Shown here: positions 51,300-60,566 of the stretch, one piece after another
Layout: each line of letters opens with the position of its first letter
Numbering within the stretch: position 1 is the stretch's first letter
Assembly: GCF_900167415.1 (NCBI RefSeq)
Contig: NZ_FUWU01000001.1
Location: 1-64,000, forward strand
Length of the DNA: 64,000 bases
Direction of reading: 5' to 3'
Origin: Fibrobacter intestinalis
Lineage (GTDB): Bacteria; Fibrobacterota; Fibrobacteria; Fibrobacterales; Fibrobacteraceae
The notes under the pieces: generated by a model
Databases searched by the model: none
What the model saw: the letters and a program-made list of their open reading frames with translations, nothing else
Told to the model about the DNA's origin: nothing
Made by a program: the position numbers and the translations under genes

Positions 51300-52220
51300 C
51301 TATGATTTTACGCCCAAATAGCTTTTTAATTCCCCGATATAGGCTTCACCAAGAGAACTTAACAACATGTTCTTTTTGGTAATGTAGCCGATTTCCATCA
51401 CTTCCTTATTGGCCGTCGGATCGCGAAAGGGAATCGCCACATAATCATTGCCGTTTAATTCTTCGCAGATAATTCCCGAGCAAAGCGTGTAACCATTCAA
51501 GCCAACCATTAAATTCAGCATTGTCGCTCGGTCGTTCGCTTTGATGGTTTGGGAGTATTCTTTTGTACTTAAAATCTCTTCGGCGTAATATTCCGCACTG
51601 TCATCTCCTTGGTAAAAAGAAAGGCATGGATAAGGCGCGAGTTCTTTAAAAGTGATGAATTTCTTTTCGGCTAAAGGATGTTTTTTCCACATATATACAA
51701 ATGCTTTGCAGCGAATCAGTTCATGAAATTCGCAATCTTTGGCTTCAATCAATTCGCCGATGATTTTGCGATTAAAATCGCTGATGAACAAAATGCCTAT
51801 TTCGCTTTTTAAATTGCTAACGTCAGAGACAACCTCGCGAGTTTGGGTTTCGCTGATTCCCAAATCATATTCTTCTGCATTAATTTTTTTGGCCATTTCG
51901 ACAAAACTCTTTACAGCAAAGGAGTAATGCTGTGTAGAAACGGAAAAATGTTTTCGCCGTTTCCCATTTTTCCCATAGAGTCCCAAAAGGGCTTCATAAT
52001 GGCGATAAAAATCTTTGGCGTAAGCGATAAAAGATTCCCCTTCGCTGGTAAGGGAAACTCCGCGATTTGTCCGATTGAATATAGTGATGCCAATTTCGGC
52101 TTCTAAATCATGAATGGACGCAGTTAAAGAGGGCTGCGAAACATAAAGATTTTTGGCGGCTTTGTTAAAGGACGAATTTTCGGCAATACCAATGGCGTAA
52201 CGTAATTGTTGCAAGGTCAT
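51300..52220 (-). CDS. LysR-type transcriptional regulator
   Basis: The 306-residue protein has the LysR N-terminal winged helix (LQQLRYAIGIAENSSFNKAAKNLYVSQPSLTASI) and a periplasmic-binding-like effector domain. A Cys in LIRCKAFVY and a PCLSFYQGDDS loop lie in the effector part. It is 24 bases downstream of a Nudix gene in the same direction and could be co-transcribed with it. Its target and effector are not evident. Confidence 0.92.
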   Translation of the reverse strand: MTLQQLRYAIGIAENSSFNKAAKNLYVSQPSLTASIHDLEAEIGITIFNRTNRGVSLTSEGESFIAYAKDFYRHYEALLGLYGKNGKRRKHFSVSTQHYSFAVKSFVEMAKKINAEEYDLGISETQTREVVSDVSNLKSEIGILFISDFNRKIIGELIEAKDCEFHELIRCKAFVYMWKKHPLAEKKFITFKELAPYPCLSFYQGDDSAEYYAEEILSTKEYSQTIKANDRATMLNLMVGLNGYTLCSGIICEELNGNDYVAIPFRDPTANKEVMEIGYITKKNMLLSSLGEAYIGELKSYLGVKS

Positions 52221-52244
52221 AATTGTAAACCCGTCGTGTAAAAA

Positions 52245-52778
52245 TTACTTTGTTCGCAATAAATAAGAAAAATCTTTAGGATGACTGACAAATCTTTGAG
52301 GATTTGTACGCAGCTCCCTTTCCAATTCTTGAGGAGAGAAAAAATAAAATCCATCGACTTCGTGGGGTTGTGGAACCAGTTGTTTTTTTTCTTCTTCGGA
52401 AATGTTTCCACGATAAACGTCGTAGAATTCATTGTCTAGATATGTACCGCCGTTCAGCACGCTTTCGTGTTTTGATTCAAAAAGGTAGATAAGATCCGCA
52501 GGATTCTTGGAAATGCCAAGTTCTTCGCGAATTTCTCGAATAGCGGAATCTAGACTGGAGTCGCCCGCAGATATATGCCCAGCGCAGCTAGTATCATATA
52601 AATTGGGATTATTAAGCTTGTCATGCGCTCGGAGTTGAAAAAGAATGCGCCCGCATTCATCAAAAAGCCAGATGTGTACAGTTCTATGCCAAAGTCCTCT
52701 TCGATGAACCTCGCTTCGTCCGCAAATCATTCCTGTTTTTTTTCCGTTGCTATCCAAAATGTCAATTTGTTCTTCCAT
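52245..52778 (-). CDS. Nudix hydrolase (IPP-isomerase-like subgroup)
   Basis: From the ATG at 52778 the protein has 177 residues. The Nudix box runs GHISAGDSSLDSAIREIREELGI at 67-89 with Asp73 where the first Glu is usual. WHRTVHIWLFDECGRILFQLRA and YDTSCAGHISAGD resemble isopentenyl-diphosphate isomerase and its YfcD-like relatives, but the Cys and Glu residues needed for isomerase activity are not clearly placed. A nucleotide-derivative hydrolase is more likely. Confidence 0.82.
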   Translation of the reverse strand: MEEQIDILDSNGKKTGMICGRSEVHRRGLWHRTVHIWLFDECGRILFQLRAHDKLNNPNLYDTSCAGHISAGDSSLDSAIREIREELGISKNPADLIYLFESKHESVLNGGTYLDNEFYDVYRGNISEEEKKQLVPQPHEVDGFYFFSPQELERELRTNPQRFVSHPKDFSYLLRTK

Positions 52779-52825
52779 TTTCACTCTCTGCAAAAATCGT
52801 TTGGAAGAAAATCTATTTTATTTTT

Positions 52826-53884
52826 ATGAGCTCTGCATTGGATAACTCTTTAGATTCTTTATTTCAAGATGCCATTCGAAGTGGTATTTTTTCAAAAGCG
52901 GTTGTCGGTTTTATTTCTATTGATGGAACACAGATGATTCGCGCTTATGGGACAACGGAAAATGCCATTTTTGATTTAGCTTCGGTGACAAAAGTGTGTC
53001 CCACATCAACTCTTGCACTCAAACGAATTTTGGAAGGCGAATTAGATTTGGAGATGAAAGTCGCCGATTTCATTCCAGAATTACAAACAAATTATCGAAA
53101 TGAAATTCGTCTATGGCATTTGCTGACTCATAGCTTAGATTATCGAGTTCGGATGAGTTCTTTAAAAGACTTGCCTCCAAAACAAATTTTGGAATTTCTT
53201 TATTCTTATCCATTTGATAAAAAGCCGGGAACTATTTTTAATTACGGCAATCCGGCAAGCATTTTATTGGGAATTCTTTTAATGCGATTAACTGGGAAAA
53301 AATTATCGCAATTGGCGGAAGACGAATTTTTCAAACCGCTGGGCATGAGTCGATCGGGTTGGAATCCTTTGAAAAAATTTTCAAAAGAAGAAATTGTGGC
53401 TACAGAAGAATGCCCGTGGCGAAAACGAAAACTTCAAGGCGAAATTCACGATGAAAGTGCCTTTGCTTTACAGTCGCTTTTTCCTGTAGGAAGCGCGGGA
53501 ATGTTTTCGACAGTTCCAGATTTGCTCCGATTTGTGCAAATGATATTGAACGATGGAGAATATCATGGAAAACGAATTATTGCTTCTGGAATTTTGAAAT
53601 TGGTTTCTACAAACGCCTTGGCGGGCCGGGTGCCAGGCGAATGTACGGCTCTCGGTTGGGAATTGGATTCTGAAAAATTTATGGGAATGGCGCATGGGCC
53701 ACATCGTTTTGGGAAAACGGGATTTACAGGAACAAGCATTGTCGCAGATGCGGAAAGAAAAAGCGCTGTTATATTATTGAGCAATTTTACTTACCCCAAA
53801 AGAGAAAATTCAGCGGAGAGAATTAACGCATTTCGCGCACGTCTTTCGGAATGGTTCTTTTTGGAGAAGAAATCTTCTTTTTGA
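52826..53884 (+). CDS. serine hydrolase of the beta-lactamase/penicillin-binding (class C-like) family
   Basis: The 352-residue protein has the three active-site elements of the family: S53-V-T-K56, Y140-G-N142 and HRFGKTGFTG near residue 295. There is no signal peptide, so it is probably cytoplasmic and acts as an esterase or peptidase, not as a beta-lactamase in the periplasm. The HLLTHSLDY and GSAGMFSTVPDLLRF blocks are standard. It is divergent from the Nudix-LysR pair. Confidence 0.9.
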   Translation: MSSALDNSLDSLFQDAIRSGIFSKAVVGFISIDGTQMIRAYGTTENAIFDLASVTKVCPTSTLALKRILEGELDLEMKVADFIPELQTNYRNEIRLWHLLTHSLDYRVRMSSLKDLPPKQILEFLYSYPFDKKPGTIFNYGNPASILLGILLMRLTGKKLSQLAEDEFFKPLGMSRSGWNPLKKFSKEEIVATEECPWRKRKLQGEIHDESAFALQSLFPVGSAGMFSTVPDLLRFVQMILNDGEYHGKRIIASGILKLVSTNALAGRVPGECTALGWELDSEKFMGMAHGPHRFGKTGFTGTSIVADAERKSAVILLSNFTYPKRENSAERINAFRARLSEWFFLEKKSSF

Positions 53885-53911
53885 TTTTTACTGAAAATTT
53901 CAAAGTGCCGC

Positions 53912-53942
53912 AAAAGAAAAATCCGTCGGTTTCCCGACGGAT
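53912..53942 (-). terminator. trpB2 intrinsic terminator
   Basis: A perfect nine-base stem (53921-53929 with 53934-53942, loop of four) is followed on the minus strand by TTTTCTTTT. It lies about 34 bases after the trpB2 stop and faces the serine hydrolase gene. Confidence 0.85.
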
Positions 53943-53976
53943 AGCAACCATTTTTTCTAAAGGCCACCTCTAAAAA

Positions 53977-55362
53977 TTACATCAGATTTCCAGGAAAGCG
54001 AGGAATTAAATCGATGCTCTTTTGCAAATCGGCATCTGTCGGAATATAATCGGACATTGTGCCATTATTGTAGGCCTCGTAGGCTTTCATATCAAAATAG
54101 CCTGTTCCTGTCAAGCCAAAGAGAATGGTTTTAGATTCTCCCGTTTCTTTACATTTCAACGCTTCATCGATAGCGACACGAATCGCATGACTGGATTCCG
54201 GCGCGGGCAAAATTCCTTCCACCCGAGCAAATTCTTCCGCAGCATTGAAAACGGCCGTCTGTTCAACAGAGCAAGCTTCCATCAGACCATCATGATAAGC
54301 CTGAGAAAGGATGGAACTCATGCCGTGATAACGAAGGCCTCCTGCATGATTCGCCGACGGCATAAATTCAGAACCGAGAGTGTACATTTTAGCGAGTGGG
54401 CAAACATGGCCCGTATCGCAGAAGTCGTAAGCAAAAACGCCTCGAGTCAAACTCGGACAAGATGCGGGTTCTACAGCGATAATCCGATAATCCTTTTCGC
54501 CGCGGATTTTTTCTCCGAGGAACGAAGAAACCAAACCGCCCAAATTGGAACCGCCGCCAGCACAGCCGATAATGATATCGGGCGAAACTCCGTATTTATC
54601 CAAGGCAGTTTTTGCTTCAAGACCAATGACTGTCTGGTGCAAAAGAACTTGAGAAAGTACAGAACCAAGAACGTAGCGATATCCATCTAATTTGGTCGCC
54701 GCTTCAACGGCTTCGGAAATGGCGCAGCCAAGGCTTCCCGTCGTGCCGGGATATTCCGCATTGATCTTTTTTCCGATTTCTGTCGTCATGGATGGCGACG
54801 GAGTCACATTTGCGCCGTAAGTACGCATGACTTCACGGCGGAAGGGCTTTTGCTCGTAGGAGCATTTCACCATATAGACGCGGCAGTCGATTCCAAAGTA
54901 AGCGCAAGCCATAGAAAGAGCCGTGCCCCATTGACCGGCTCCGGTTTCCGTCGTAACGCCTTTCAAACCTTGCATTTTGGCATAATAGGCCTGGGCGATG
55001 GCGGAATTCAATTTATGGCTTCCGCTGGTGTTGTTGCCTTCGAACTTGTAATAAATTTTAGCCGGCGTTTTTAATTTTTTTTCTAGGCAGTATGCACGAA
55101 TCAAGGGCGACGGACGGAACATTTTATAAAAATTGCGGATTTCTTCTGGAATGGGAATCCACGGGTCGGTATCGTTCAGTTCCTGCTTTATCAATTCATC
55201 GCAAAAAACAGGACGCAATTCTTCGAATTGAAGCGGCTGATGCGTTCCCGGATTCAAAAGTGGCGCAGGTTTATTTTTCATATCAGCGCGGACGTTGTAC
55301 CACGCTTGGGGAATCTCTTTTTCGGAAAGATAAATCTTGTATGGAATTTCTTGAGCGCTCAT
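53977..55362 (-). CDS. trpB: tryptophan synthase beta chain, TrpB2 type
   Basis: The 461-residue PLP enzyme belongs to the long TrpB2 group: an extended N terminus, RPSPLIRA, the cofactor lysine K117 in NTSGSHKLNSA, TTETGAGQWGTALS, the phosphate loop GCAGGGSNLGG and a C-terminal region with ESSHAI and GLTGTGYFD. TrpB2 condenses indole (or possibly phosphoserine-derived aminoacrylate) with serine, and is often encoded away from trpA, as here. AGGAG precedes the ATG. The gene follows terC by 42 bases in the same direction. Confidence 0.93.
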   Translation of the reverse strand: MSAQEIPYKIYLSEKEIPQAWYNVRADMKNKPAPLLNPGTHQPLQFEELRPVFCDELIKQELNDTDPWIPIPEEIRNFYKMFRPSPLIRAYCLEKKLKTPAKIYYKFEGNNTSGSHKLNSAIAQAYYAKMQGLKGVTTETGAGQWGTALSMACAYFGIDCRVYMVKCSYEQKPFRREVMRTYGANVTPSPSMTTEIGKKINAEYPGTTGSLGCAISEAVEAATKLDGYRYVLGSVLSQVLLHQTVIGLEAKTALDKYGVSPDIIIGCAGGGSNLGGLVSSFLGEKIRGEKDYRIIAVEPASCPSLTRGVFAYDFCDTGHVCPLAKMYTLGSEFMPSANHAGGLRYHGMSSILSQAYHDGLMEACSVEQTAVFNAAEEFARVEGILPAPESSHAIRVAIDEALKCKETGESKTILFGLTGTGYFDMKAYEAYNNGTMSDYIPTDADLQKSIDLIPRFPGNLM

Positions 55363-55404
55363 AGCAGTCTCCTAAAAATATGAACGGCATAAAAATAAAA
55401 AATC

Positions 55405-56352
55405 TTATGGAGATTTCTTGGACAAAAGGCTTGCTGCAATGCCGAAAGCTAGCGAAAGCAGAATAACTGCTAAACTGATGGCGGAGGGAATATGACAAAA
55501 TTGTACAATCAACATTTTTACACCCACGAACGCCAAAATAAAAACGATGGCATATTTCAGTTTCTCGAATTTCCCTAAGATGGCCGCCAAAGCGAAATAG
55601 AGGGAACGCAAGCCGAGAATAGCCATGATATTGGAGGAAAATACGATAAATGGATCTAGAGTTACTCCGAAAATAGCGGGAATGGAATCAACGGCAAAAA
55701 GGACATCCGAAATTTCAACAACCAGAAGTGCTAAAAACAGCGGGGTGGCCAGAAGTTTTCCCCCGTCCCGAATGAAAAAAGAATGGTCTTGAATCTCGGT
55801 TGTCATGGGGAAAATTTTCTTTGCCCAGATGACAATTTTATTTTTACTCAAATCCTGTTCTTCGGAATTGTTGGCGAAAAGCATTTTGAATGCGCTATAA
55901 AGAAGGAGGGCACCGAACAGATACATTATCCAGTTGAAATGCTGAATCAGCGCAGAACCTGCAAGAATAAACGCACCGCGAAGAAGGATCGCTCCGATGA
56001 TTCCCCAAAATAAAACCCGATGCTGGAATTTGTCCGGGATTTTGAAATAAGAGAATATGGCGGCAATCACAAATATATTGTCAAGGGAAAGAGATTTTTC
56101 GATGACGTAGCCGGACAAATATTCCAAAACAGCTTCCGAACCGCTTACCATTCCGTCGATATGCTGAACGTGACCCTTTTCGTACAAAAAGTAAATAGCG
56201 ATGCCGAACAGGAGAGAAAGAATTATCCAGACGAAAGTCCAGACAAGAGCTTCGGAAACCCCAATTTTGTGGTCTTTTTTATGAAAAACTCCCAAGTCAA
56301 GAGCTAAAAGCAGAGCGACAAAGGCGAGAAAGATAAACCAAAAAGAAAGCAT
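55405..56352 (-). CDS. TerC-family integral membrane protein
   Basis: The 315-residue protein has eight to nine membrane helices and the TerC signatures: YVIEKSLSLDNIFVIAAIF, RVLFWGIIGAIL, DVLFAVDSIPAIFGVT and FSSNIMAILGLRSLYF. The acidic residues in the two D-(N/S) motifs are typical metal-binding ones. Family members export manganese or are linked to tellurite resistance. The start lacks a strong ribosome site. It is divergent from vsr and upstream of trpB2. Confidence 0.92.
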   Translation of the reverse strand: MLSFWFIFLAFVALLLALDLGVFHKKDHKIGVSEALVWTFVWIILSLLFGIAIYFLYEKGHVQHIDGMVSGSEAVLEYLSGYVIEKSLSLDNIFVIAAIFSYFKIPDKFQHRVLFWGIIGAILLRGAFILAGSALIQHFNWIMYLFGALLLYSAFKMLFANNSEEQDLSKNKIVIWAKKIFPMTTEIQDHSFFIRDGGKLLATPLFLALLVVEISDVLFAVDSIPAIFGVTLDPFIVFSSNIMAILGLRSLYFALAAILGKFEKLKYAIVFILAFVGVKMLIVQFCHIPSAISLAVILLSLAFGIAASLLSKKSP

Positions 56353-56437
56353 AAACTACCAAAGAAAAAGGACGTTTTTAAAATACAAAAATGCGTTGCA
56401 TTTTATGCACAGCAACTTCTGAATTTATTTTTGAATT

Positions 56438-56860
56438 ATGCGTCATCGAAAAAATAGAAAGCAAATAATGCAGGCTGTTCGCAGTGAAAACACGACTCCC
56501 GAAATGGTTGTGCGTCGCGCTCTGTTTAGTGCCGGGCTGAGGTATCGTTTGCATTGTCGAAATTTGCCCGGAACGCCAGATCTATTCGTGCTTAAATTTG
56601 GAGTGGTTGTTCTGGTGAATGGATGTTTTTGGCATCAGCACGGTTGTCGCTTTACAAATCGTCCTAAATCTAATTCCGATTTTTGGAATAATAAATTTGA
56701 CAATAACATGGCTCGGGACGTAAAGGTTTTGCAGAAACTTTCTCTACTGGGTTTTCGGGTTGCCGTCATCTGGGAATGTTCCTTGAAACAAAATGGAGAA
56801 CGGGTTCTAGAACGACTCATCGATTTTATTCGCAGCGATGAGGAATTTGTGGAGATATAG
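56438..56860 (+). CDS. vsr: very-short-patch repair (Vsr-type) DNA mismatch endonuclease
   Basis: The 140-residue protein matches Vsr: an MQAVRSENTTPE start, LPGTPDLF with the catalytic Asp48, CFWHQHGC (63-70) supplying zinc/structural Cys and His, and VAVIWECSLK. Vsr nicks T:G mismatches that arise from deamination of 5-methylcytosine, so it normally accompanies a cytosine methyltransferase. None is adjacent here. A non-coding region with a repeat follows. The ATG is without a clear ribosome site. Confidence 0.93.
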   Translation: MRHRKNRKQIMQAVRSENTTPEMVVRRALFSAGLRYRLHCRNLPGTPDLFVLKFGVVVLVNGCFWHQHGCRFTNRPKSNSDFWNNKFDNNMARDVKVLQKLSLLGFRVAVIWECSLKQNGERVLERLIDFIRSDEEFVEI

Positions 56861-57320
56861 GTAAAATTATAGGAATCACATACAATTCACTGCCAAATAC
56901 TCGCAATCAATTTTTTCAAAAAACAAACTTCTTTTCAAAAGGGAATTTTCTCGCAGACTGCGAGACGCTCGTCCCTTTTCCCCTCTCCCAATCCCCCGCC
57001 ACGCTTTGCAATGGGGAATTTTGGATTCTCCTATGCCCACGAATCACTAGCTTGCTTCAAGAAAGCCTTACTACGCTCCTTGAAAGATGCGGATTCCGCA
57101 CAAAAACAGGGGGCCTATTCTTTAGGCAGAGATTCCTTCTGTTCTCTCGGTCAGGCTTTGAAATGCTAGACCTTCCTGTCGCCATTCACGAATTTACAGG
57201 ATAATCTGAATTCTGCCGGCACTCTGAACTTATACCAGAAAGAATTTGAAAGAAAATTTCTATTATTCAAGATAGGCCATCTCTAACTTCAAAATGCCTT
57301 GAACATCAAGGAGCCAAAAT
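56861..57320. other. 460-base region without a convincing gene
   Basis: It begins with the second copy of the dispersed repeat (56875-56945). A small CTCGCA/TGCGAG hairpin (56950-56964) and a pyrimidine-rich block come next. A 52-codon plus-strand frame (57011-57169) has no ribosome site and no coding look. The last 30 bases carry the xth ribosome site. The rest may be decayed sequence. Confidence 0.45.
56875..56945. repeat. dispersed intergenic repeat, copy 2
   Basis: Similar by eye to 6865-6937 in the same orientation (about 70 percent), sharing CCAAATACT, ATTTTTTCAAA and a TTTTC-to-AAGGGAA end. It starts just after the vsr stop codon. Confidence 0.45.
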
Positions 57321-58067
57321 ATGAAAATTGCATCTTGGAATGTAGCCGGGATTCGGGCGTGCATCAAAAAAGGGCTGCCAGATTTTTTCAACCAGATTCA
57401 AGCAGATATGTTTTGCCTACAAGAGGTGAAAGCGGAAGCGCATCAAATCGATTTTCACCCGGAAGGATACTATGAATATCTATATCCAGCAAAGCGCAAA
57501 GGCTATTCAGGAACGATGATTTTCAGTAAAACGGAACCGCTGGACATTCAGTATGGTTACGGTGAAGCCGAATATGATGATGAAGGGCGAAGTATCACCG
57601 CGGAATATGACAAGTTTTATCTTGTTACGACATACGTTCCCAATGCGAAACGGGACTTGAGCCGTTTAAATTCAAGAATGTATTTTGAAGATTCCTTTCG
57701 TGCGTATTTGCATCGACTAGAAAAAAAGAAGCCGGTGATTTTGTGTGGAGACCTGAATGTTGCACATAATGAAATAGACATTTGCAATGCGAGGGCGAAT
57801 CGAGGCCATGCCGGCTTTACGGATGAGGAACGATCCAAATTCAGCGAGCTTTTAAACAGTGGTTTTGTAGATACATTCCGGGCGTTGAATCCGGATAAAG
57901 TGCAATATAGCTGGTGGAGTTATTTTGGGCGTTCCCGAGAAAACAATGCTGGTTGGCGATTGGATTATTTCATAGTCTCCAAAGATTTTTTCCCGCTGGT
58001 CAAAAGCTCTTGCATTTACGATGATGTTTTTGGCAGCGACCATTGCCCTGTAGGTTTAGAATTTTAA
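57321..58067 (+). CDS. xth: exodeoxyribonuclease III / AP endonuclease
   Basis: The 248-residue enzyme of the exonuclease III family cuts at abasic sites in base-excision repair. All motifs are seen: SWNVAGIRA, CLQEVKA (metal Glu), YVPNA, GDLNVAHNEID, GWRLDYF and the final GSDHCPV. AAGGAG precedes the ATG. It lies 36 bases before an acetyltransferase gene in the same direction. Confidence 0.96.
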   Translation: MKIASWNVAGIRACIKKGLPDFFNQIQADMFCLQEVKAEAHQIDFHPEGYYEYLYPAKRKGYSGTMIFSKTEPLDIQYGYGEAEYDDEGRSITAEYDKFYLVTTYVPNAKRDLSRLNSRMYFEDSFRAYLHRLEKKKPVILCGDLNVAHNEIDICNARANRGHAGFTDEERSKFSELLNSGFVDTFRALNPDKVQYSWWSYFGRSRENNAGWRLDYFIVSKDFFPLVKSSCIYDDVFGSDHCPVGLEF

Positions 58068-58103
58068 ATTCCGCGGGAAACGTTTGAAAAGGGATTCATT
58101 TGT

Positions 58104-58739
58104 ATGAAAAATACAGAAAGACGCGATTTGGGCATTCCATATATTGCCGATAAAGATTGCTTTGCTGAAATGGCAAAAACACGCCGACTTGTTCAAAAAT
58201 TGAATGCAATGGATGCTTCGGATTTTAACGCGCTCAAGTCGGCAACCGCGGAATTGTTAGGAACTTGCGAAAACGGCATCATCAATCCGCCGTTTCATTG
58301 CGATTATGGCTTTCACATTCATGTAGGAAAAAATTTTTACGCCAATTATAATTGCACCATTTTAGATGTAGCTGAAGTTCACATCGGCGACAATTGTTTA
58401 TTTGGTCCGAACGTTTCGCTTTATACAGCAGGACATCCGATTCACCCTGACATGCGAAATACCGGCTACGAATATGGAGTGTCGATTACGATTGGCGATA
58501 ATGTTTGGCTCGGCGGAAACGTTGTCGTTTGCCCTGGAGTTTCTATCGGCAGCAATGTCGTTGTGGGAGCGGGCAGCGTTGTGACAAAAGACATTCCGGA
58601 GGATTGCATTGCAGCGGGAAATCCATGCAAAGTCATTCGAAAAATCACCGACGAAGACCGAAAATACTATTTCAAAAAAAGAATGTTCGATCAAGAATCG
58701 CTGGAAAATATTCAGCGGATTCTGAAAAAAGAAGATTAA
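58104..58739 (+). CDS. hexapeptide-repeat acetyltransferase (maltose/galactoside O-acetyltransferase type)
   Basis: The 211-residue protein has a left-handed beta-helix with repeating I/V-G-x-x turns (VHIGDNCLFGPNV, ITIGDNVWLGGNV, VSIGSNVVVGAGSVV). The catalytic His is in TAGHPIHPD. N-terminal helices and length match Maa/LacA. These enzymes acetylate sugars with acetyl-CoA; the true substrate is unknown. The stop overlaps the end of the convergent transporter gene by four bases. Confidence 0.92.
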   Translation: MKNTERRDLGIPYIADKDCFAEMAKTRRLVQKLNAMDASDFNALKSATAELLGTCENGIINPPFHCDYGFHIHVGKNFYANYNCTILDVAEVHIGDNCLFGPNVSLYTAGHPIHPDMRNTGYEYGVSITIGDNVWLGGNVVVCPGVSIGSNVVVGAGSVVTKDIPEDCIAAGNPCKVIRKITDEDRKYYFKKRMFDQESLENIQRILKKED

Positions 58740-60403
58740 ACACTCAGCAGCAAAATGGCTAGAATCTGAGCACTGACAATGCGCAAAAGCATGGTTAGTG
58801 GATAGACAGACGCATAAGCCACATTGGTCGCTTCGGAGTTAGAAAGCCCGTTAGCAAAAGCGAGAGCAGGAGGATCCGTCATGGAACCCGCAATCATTCC
58901 GCAAAGGCTTAAGTAATTCACTTTGAACACCAATTTCCCGACAATGCCGACGATAATCAGCGGAATAAATGTAATCAGCGCGGCTAGCCCCATAAAGTAA
59001 AAGCCATCGCCGTGTAAAAGCACATCAAAGAAACGGATTCCCGCATTCAATCCGACGCAGGCAAGAAAAAGGGTGATGCCCAATTCGCGCAACATGAGAT
59101 TGGCGCTCGCGGCCATAAAAAAATTCAGCGGACCGATTTTGCGTTTACGAGAAAGAAGAATGGCAACGATTAAAGGGCCTCCAGCTAGGCCGAGTTTTAA
59201 TGGCATCGGCATTCCAGGAATGGCGACGGGAATCGAGCCGACGATGACACCGATAAAAATTCCTAAAAAAGCAGGAAGAATTTCAGGATGCTCTAAAGCT
59301 TTCAAGGAATCTCCCAATTCCTTGGCGACAGCGTCTATACCATCATTAGGGCCGACAACCAATAATTTGTCAGCAAATTTGAGGCGCAAATCCAAACGTC
59401 CCGTGAATTTGAAATCCCCGCGAACAACTCTGCTGACAGTCACTCCATAACGTTCTGGAAAATTTAAGGAACCAATCGTTTTTCCGAGCATTTTTTTATT
59501 CGTTACCAAAATGCTTTTTGTAGCAAGCTTTGAATCCATTTGAGTAATCGGATGCGCAAGTTTAGAACCGATAACTTTTTCCATAGAATGCACCGCATCT
59601 GGCAAACCGACGATATGCACTTTATCGCCATCCTGAATAATGGTTTTACCGTTAGGAGTAAATACGCTTTCTCCGCGCAAAAGACGGGTAATGACAACAC
59701 CGCTTGAAATCAATCCGGGAATTTCTTTCAAGGGAATGTTGAAAAGATTTTTATTTTCCACTAAAAGACTAGTAGAAACGATTTCCGAACGAGTGGCGGC
59801 AATTTCTTTGGCGTATTCATCGGCAGACTGCGCGGGATTTTGTTTAAAGAATACGCGAATTAAAATCATAACCAAAATAATGCCAATAACACCAAATGGA
59901 TACGCGACTGCATAACCAACGCCTGTTAAAGAAGAATCTACGCCAGCTGCAGTCAGCGCGGAATTAGCCGCTCCAAGAGACGGCGTGTTCGTAACGGCAC
60001 CACAAAGCATCCCGATAAGTACAGGAACGTTATTGTGCAAATCCGTGAAAAAATAAATGCAAAGGGTAACCACTACGCCAAGAAAAACAATTGACGAAGA
60101 AAGAATATTTAAAATGAGTCCGTGTCTGCGAATGGAATCGACAAATCCCGGCCCTACCTGCATTCCTATGGTATAAACAAAAAGGATTAAACCAAATTCC
60201 TGAATAAAATGAAGAACGTTCGGATCCATCCGAAGGCCGCAATGCCCCAGCAGAATGCCGACGAATAATGCGCCAGCACCTCCTAGGCTAATTCCTTTTA
60301 TCTTGATTTTGCCGAGCATCAAACCCAGTGCCGCCGTAATGGAAAGGGCGACAATTTGTTCGGCGACAGAAGGTTTCGTAAAAAGATCGAGCAGCCATTG
60401 CAT
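58736..60403 (-). CDS. AspT/YidE-family transporter with two TrkA-C (RCK) domains
   Basis: From the ATG at 60403 the protein has 555 residues. Two sets of about five membrane helices flank a cytoplasmic centre that contains two RCK_C modules (one near EIVSTSLLVENKNLFN, one near DSKLATKSILVTNKKM). The second membrane half has GSMTDPPALAFANGLS. The family includes the aspartate:alanine exchanger AspT and a succinate exporter of rumen-type bacteria. An ATG 18 codons upstream is possible. It is divergent from a LysR gene, its likely regulator. Confidence 0.88.
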   Translation of the reverse strand: MQWLLDLFTKPSVAEQIVALSITAALGLMLGKIKIKGISLGGAGALFVGILLGHCGLRMDPNVLHFIQEFGLILFVYTIGMQVGPGFVDSIRRHGLILNILSSSIVFLGVVVTLCIYFFTDLHNNVPVLIGMLCGAVTNTPSLGAANSALTAAGVDSSLTGVGYAVAYPFGVIGIILVMILIRVFFKQNPAQSADEYAKEIAATRSEIVSTSLLVENKNLFNIPLKEIPGLISSGVVITRLLRGESVFTPNGKTIIQDGDKVHIVGLPDAVHSMEKVIGSKLAHPITQMDSKLATKSILVTNKKMLGKTIGSLNFPERYGVTVSRVVRGDFKFTGRLDLRLKFADKLLVVGPNDGIDAVAKELGDSLKALEHPEILPAFLGIFIGVIVGSIPVAIPGMPMPLKLGLAGGPLIVAILLSRKRKIGPLNFFMAASANLMLRELGITLFLACVGLNAGIRFFDVLLHGDGFYFMGLAALITFIPLIIVGIVGKLVFKVNYLSLCGMIAGSMTDPPALAFANGLSNSEATNVAYASVYPLTMLLRIVSAQILAILLLSV

Positions 60404-60566
60404 AATTTTTTCAATCCAATAAAAAAGGGTGGATTTTGTGCAAAAGATAGTTTTCATCTTTTTCTTTGACTAATAGTTTTCAAGTATCGAATCCATAAAA
60501 AAAAATGATAAGTTCTAAAAGATTTAATTATTTGAATTTATGTGTGAAAAAAGCTATAATATAAAC

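Noticed and set aside
57011-57169. 52-codon plus-strand frame before xth
   Set aside because: No ribosome site, no coding-like composition and no recognisable motif; it lies in a region with repeat remnants.
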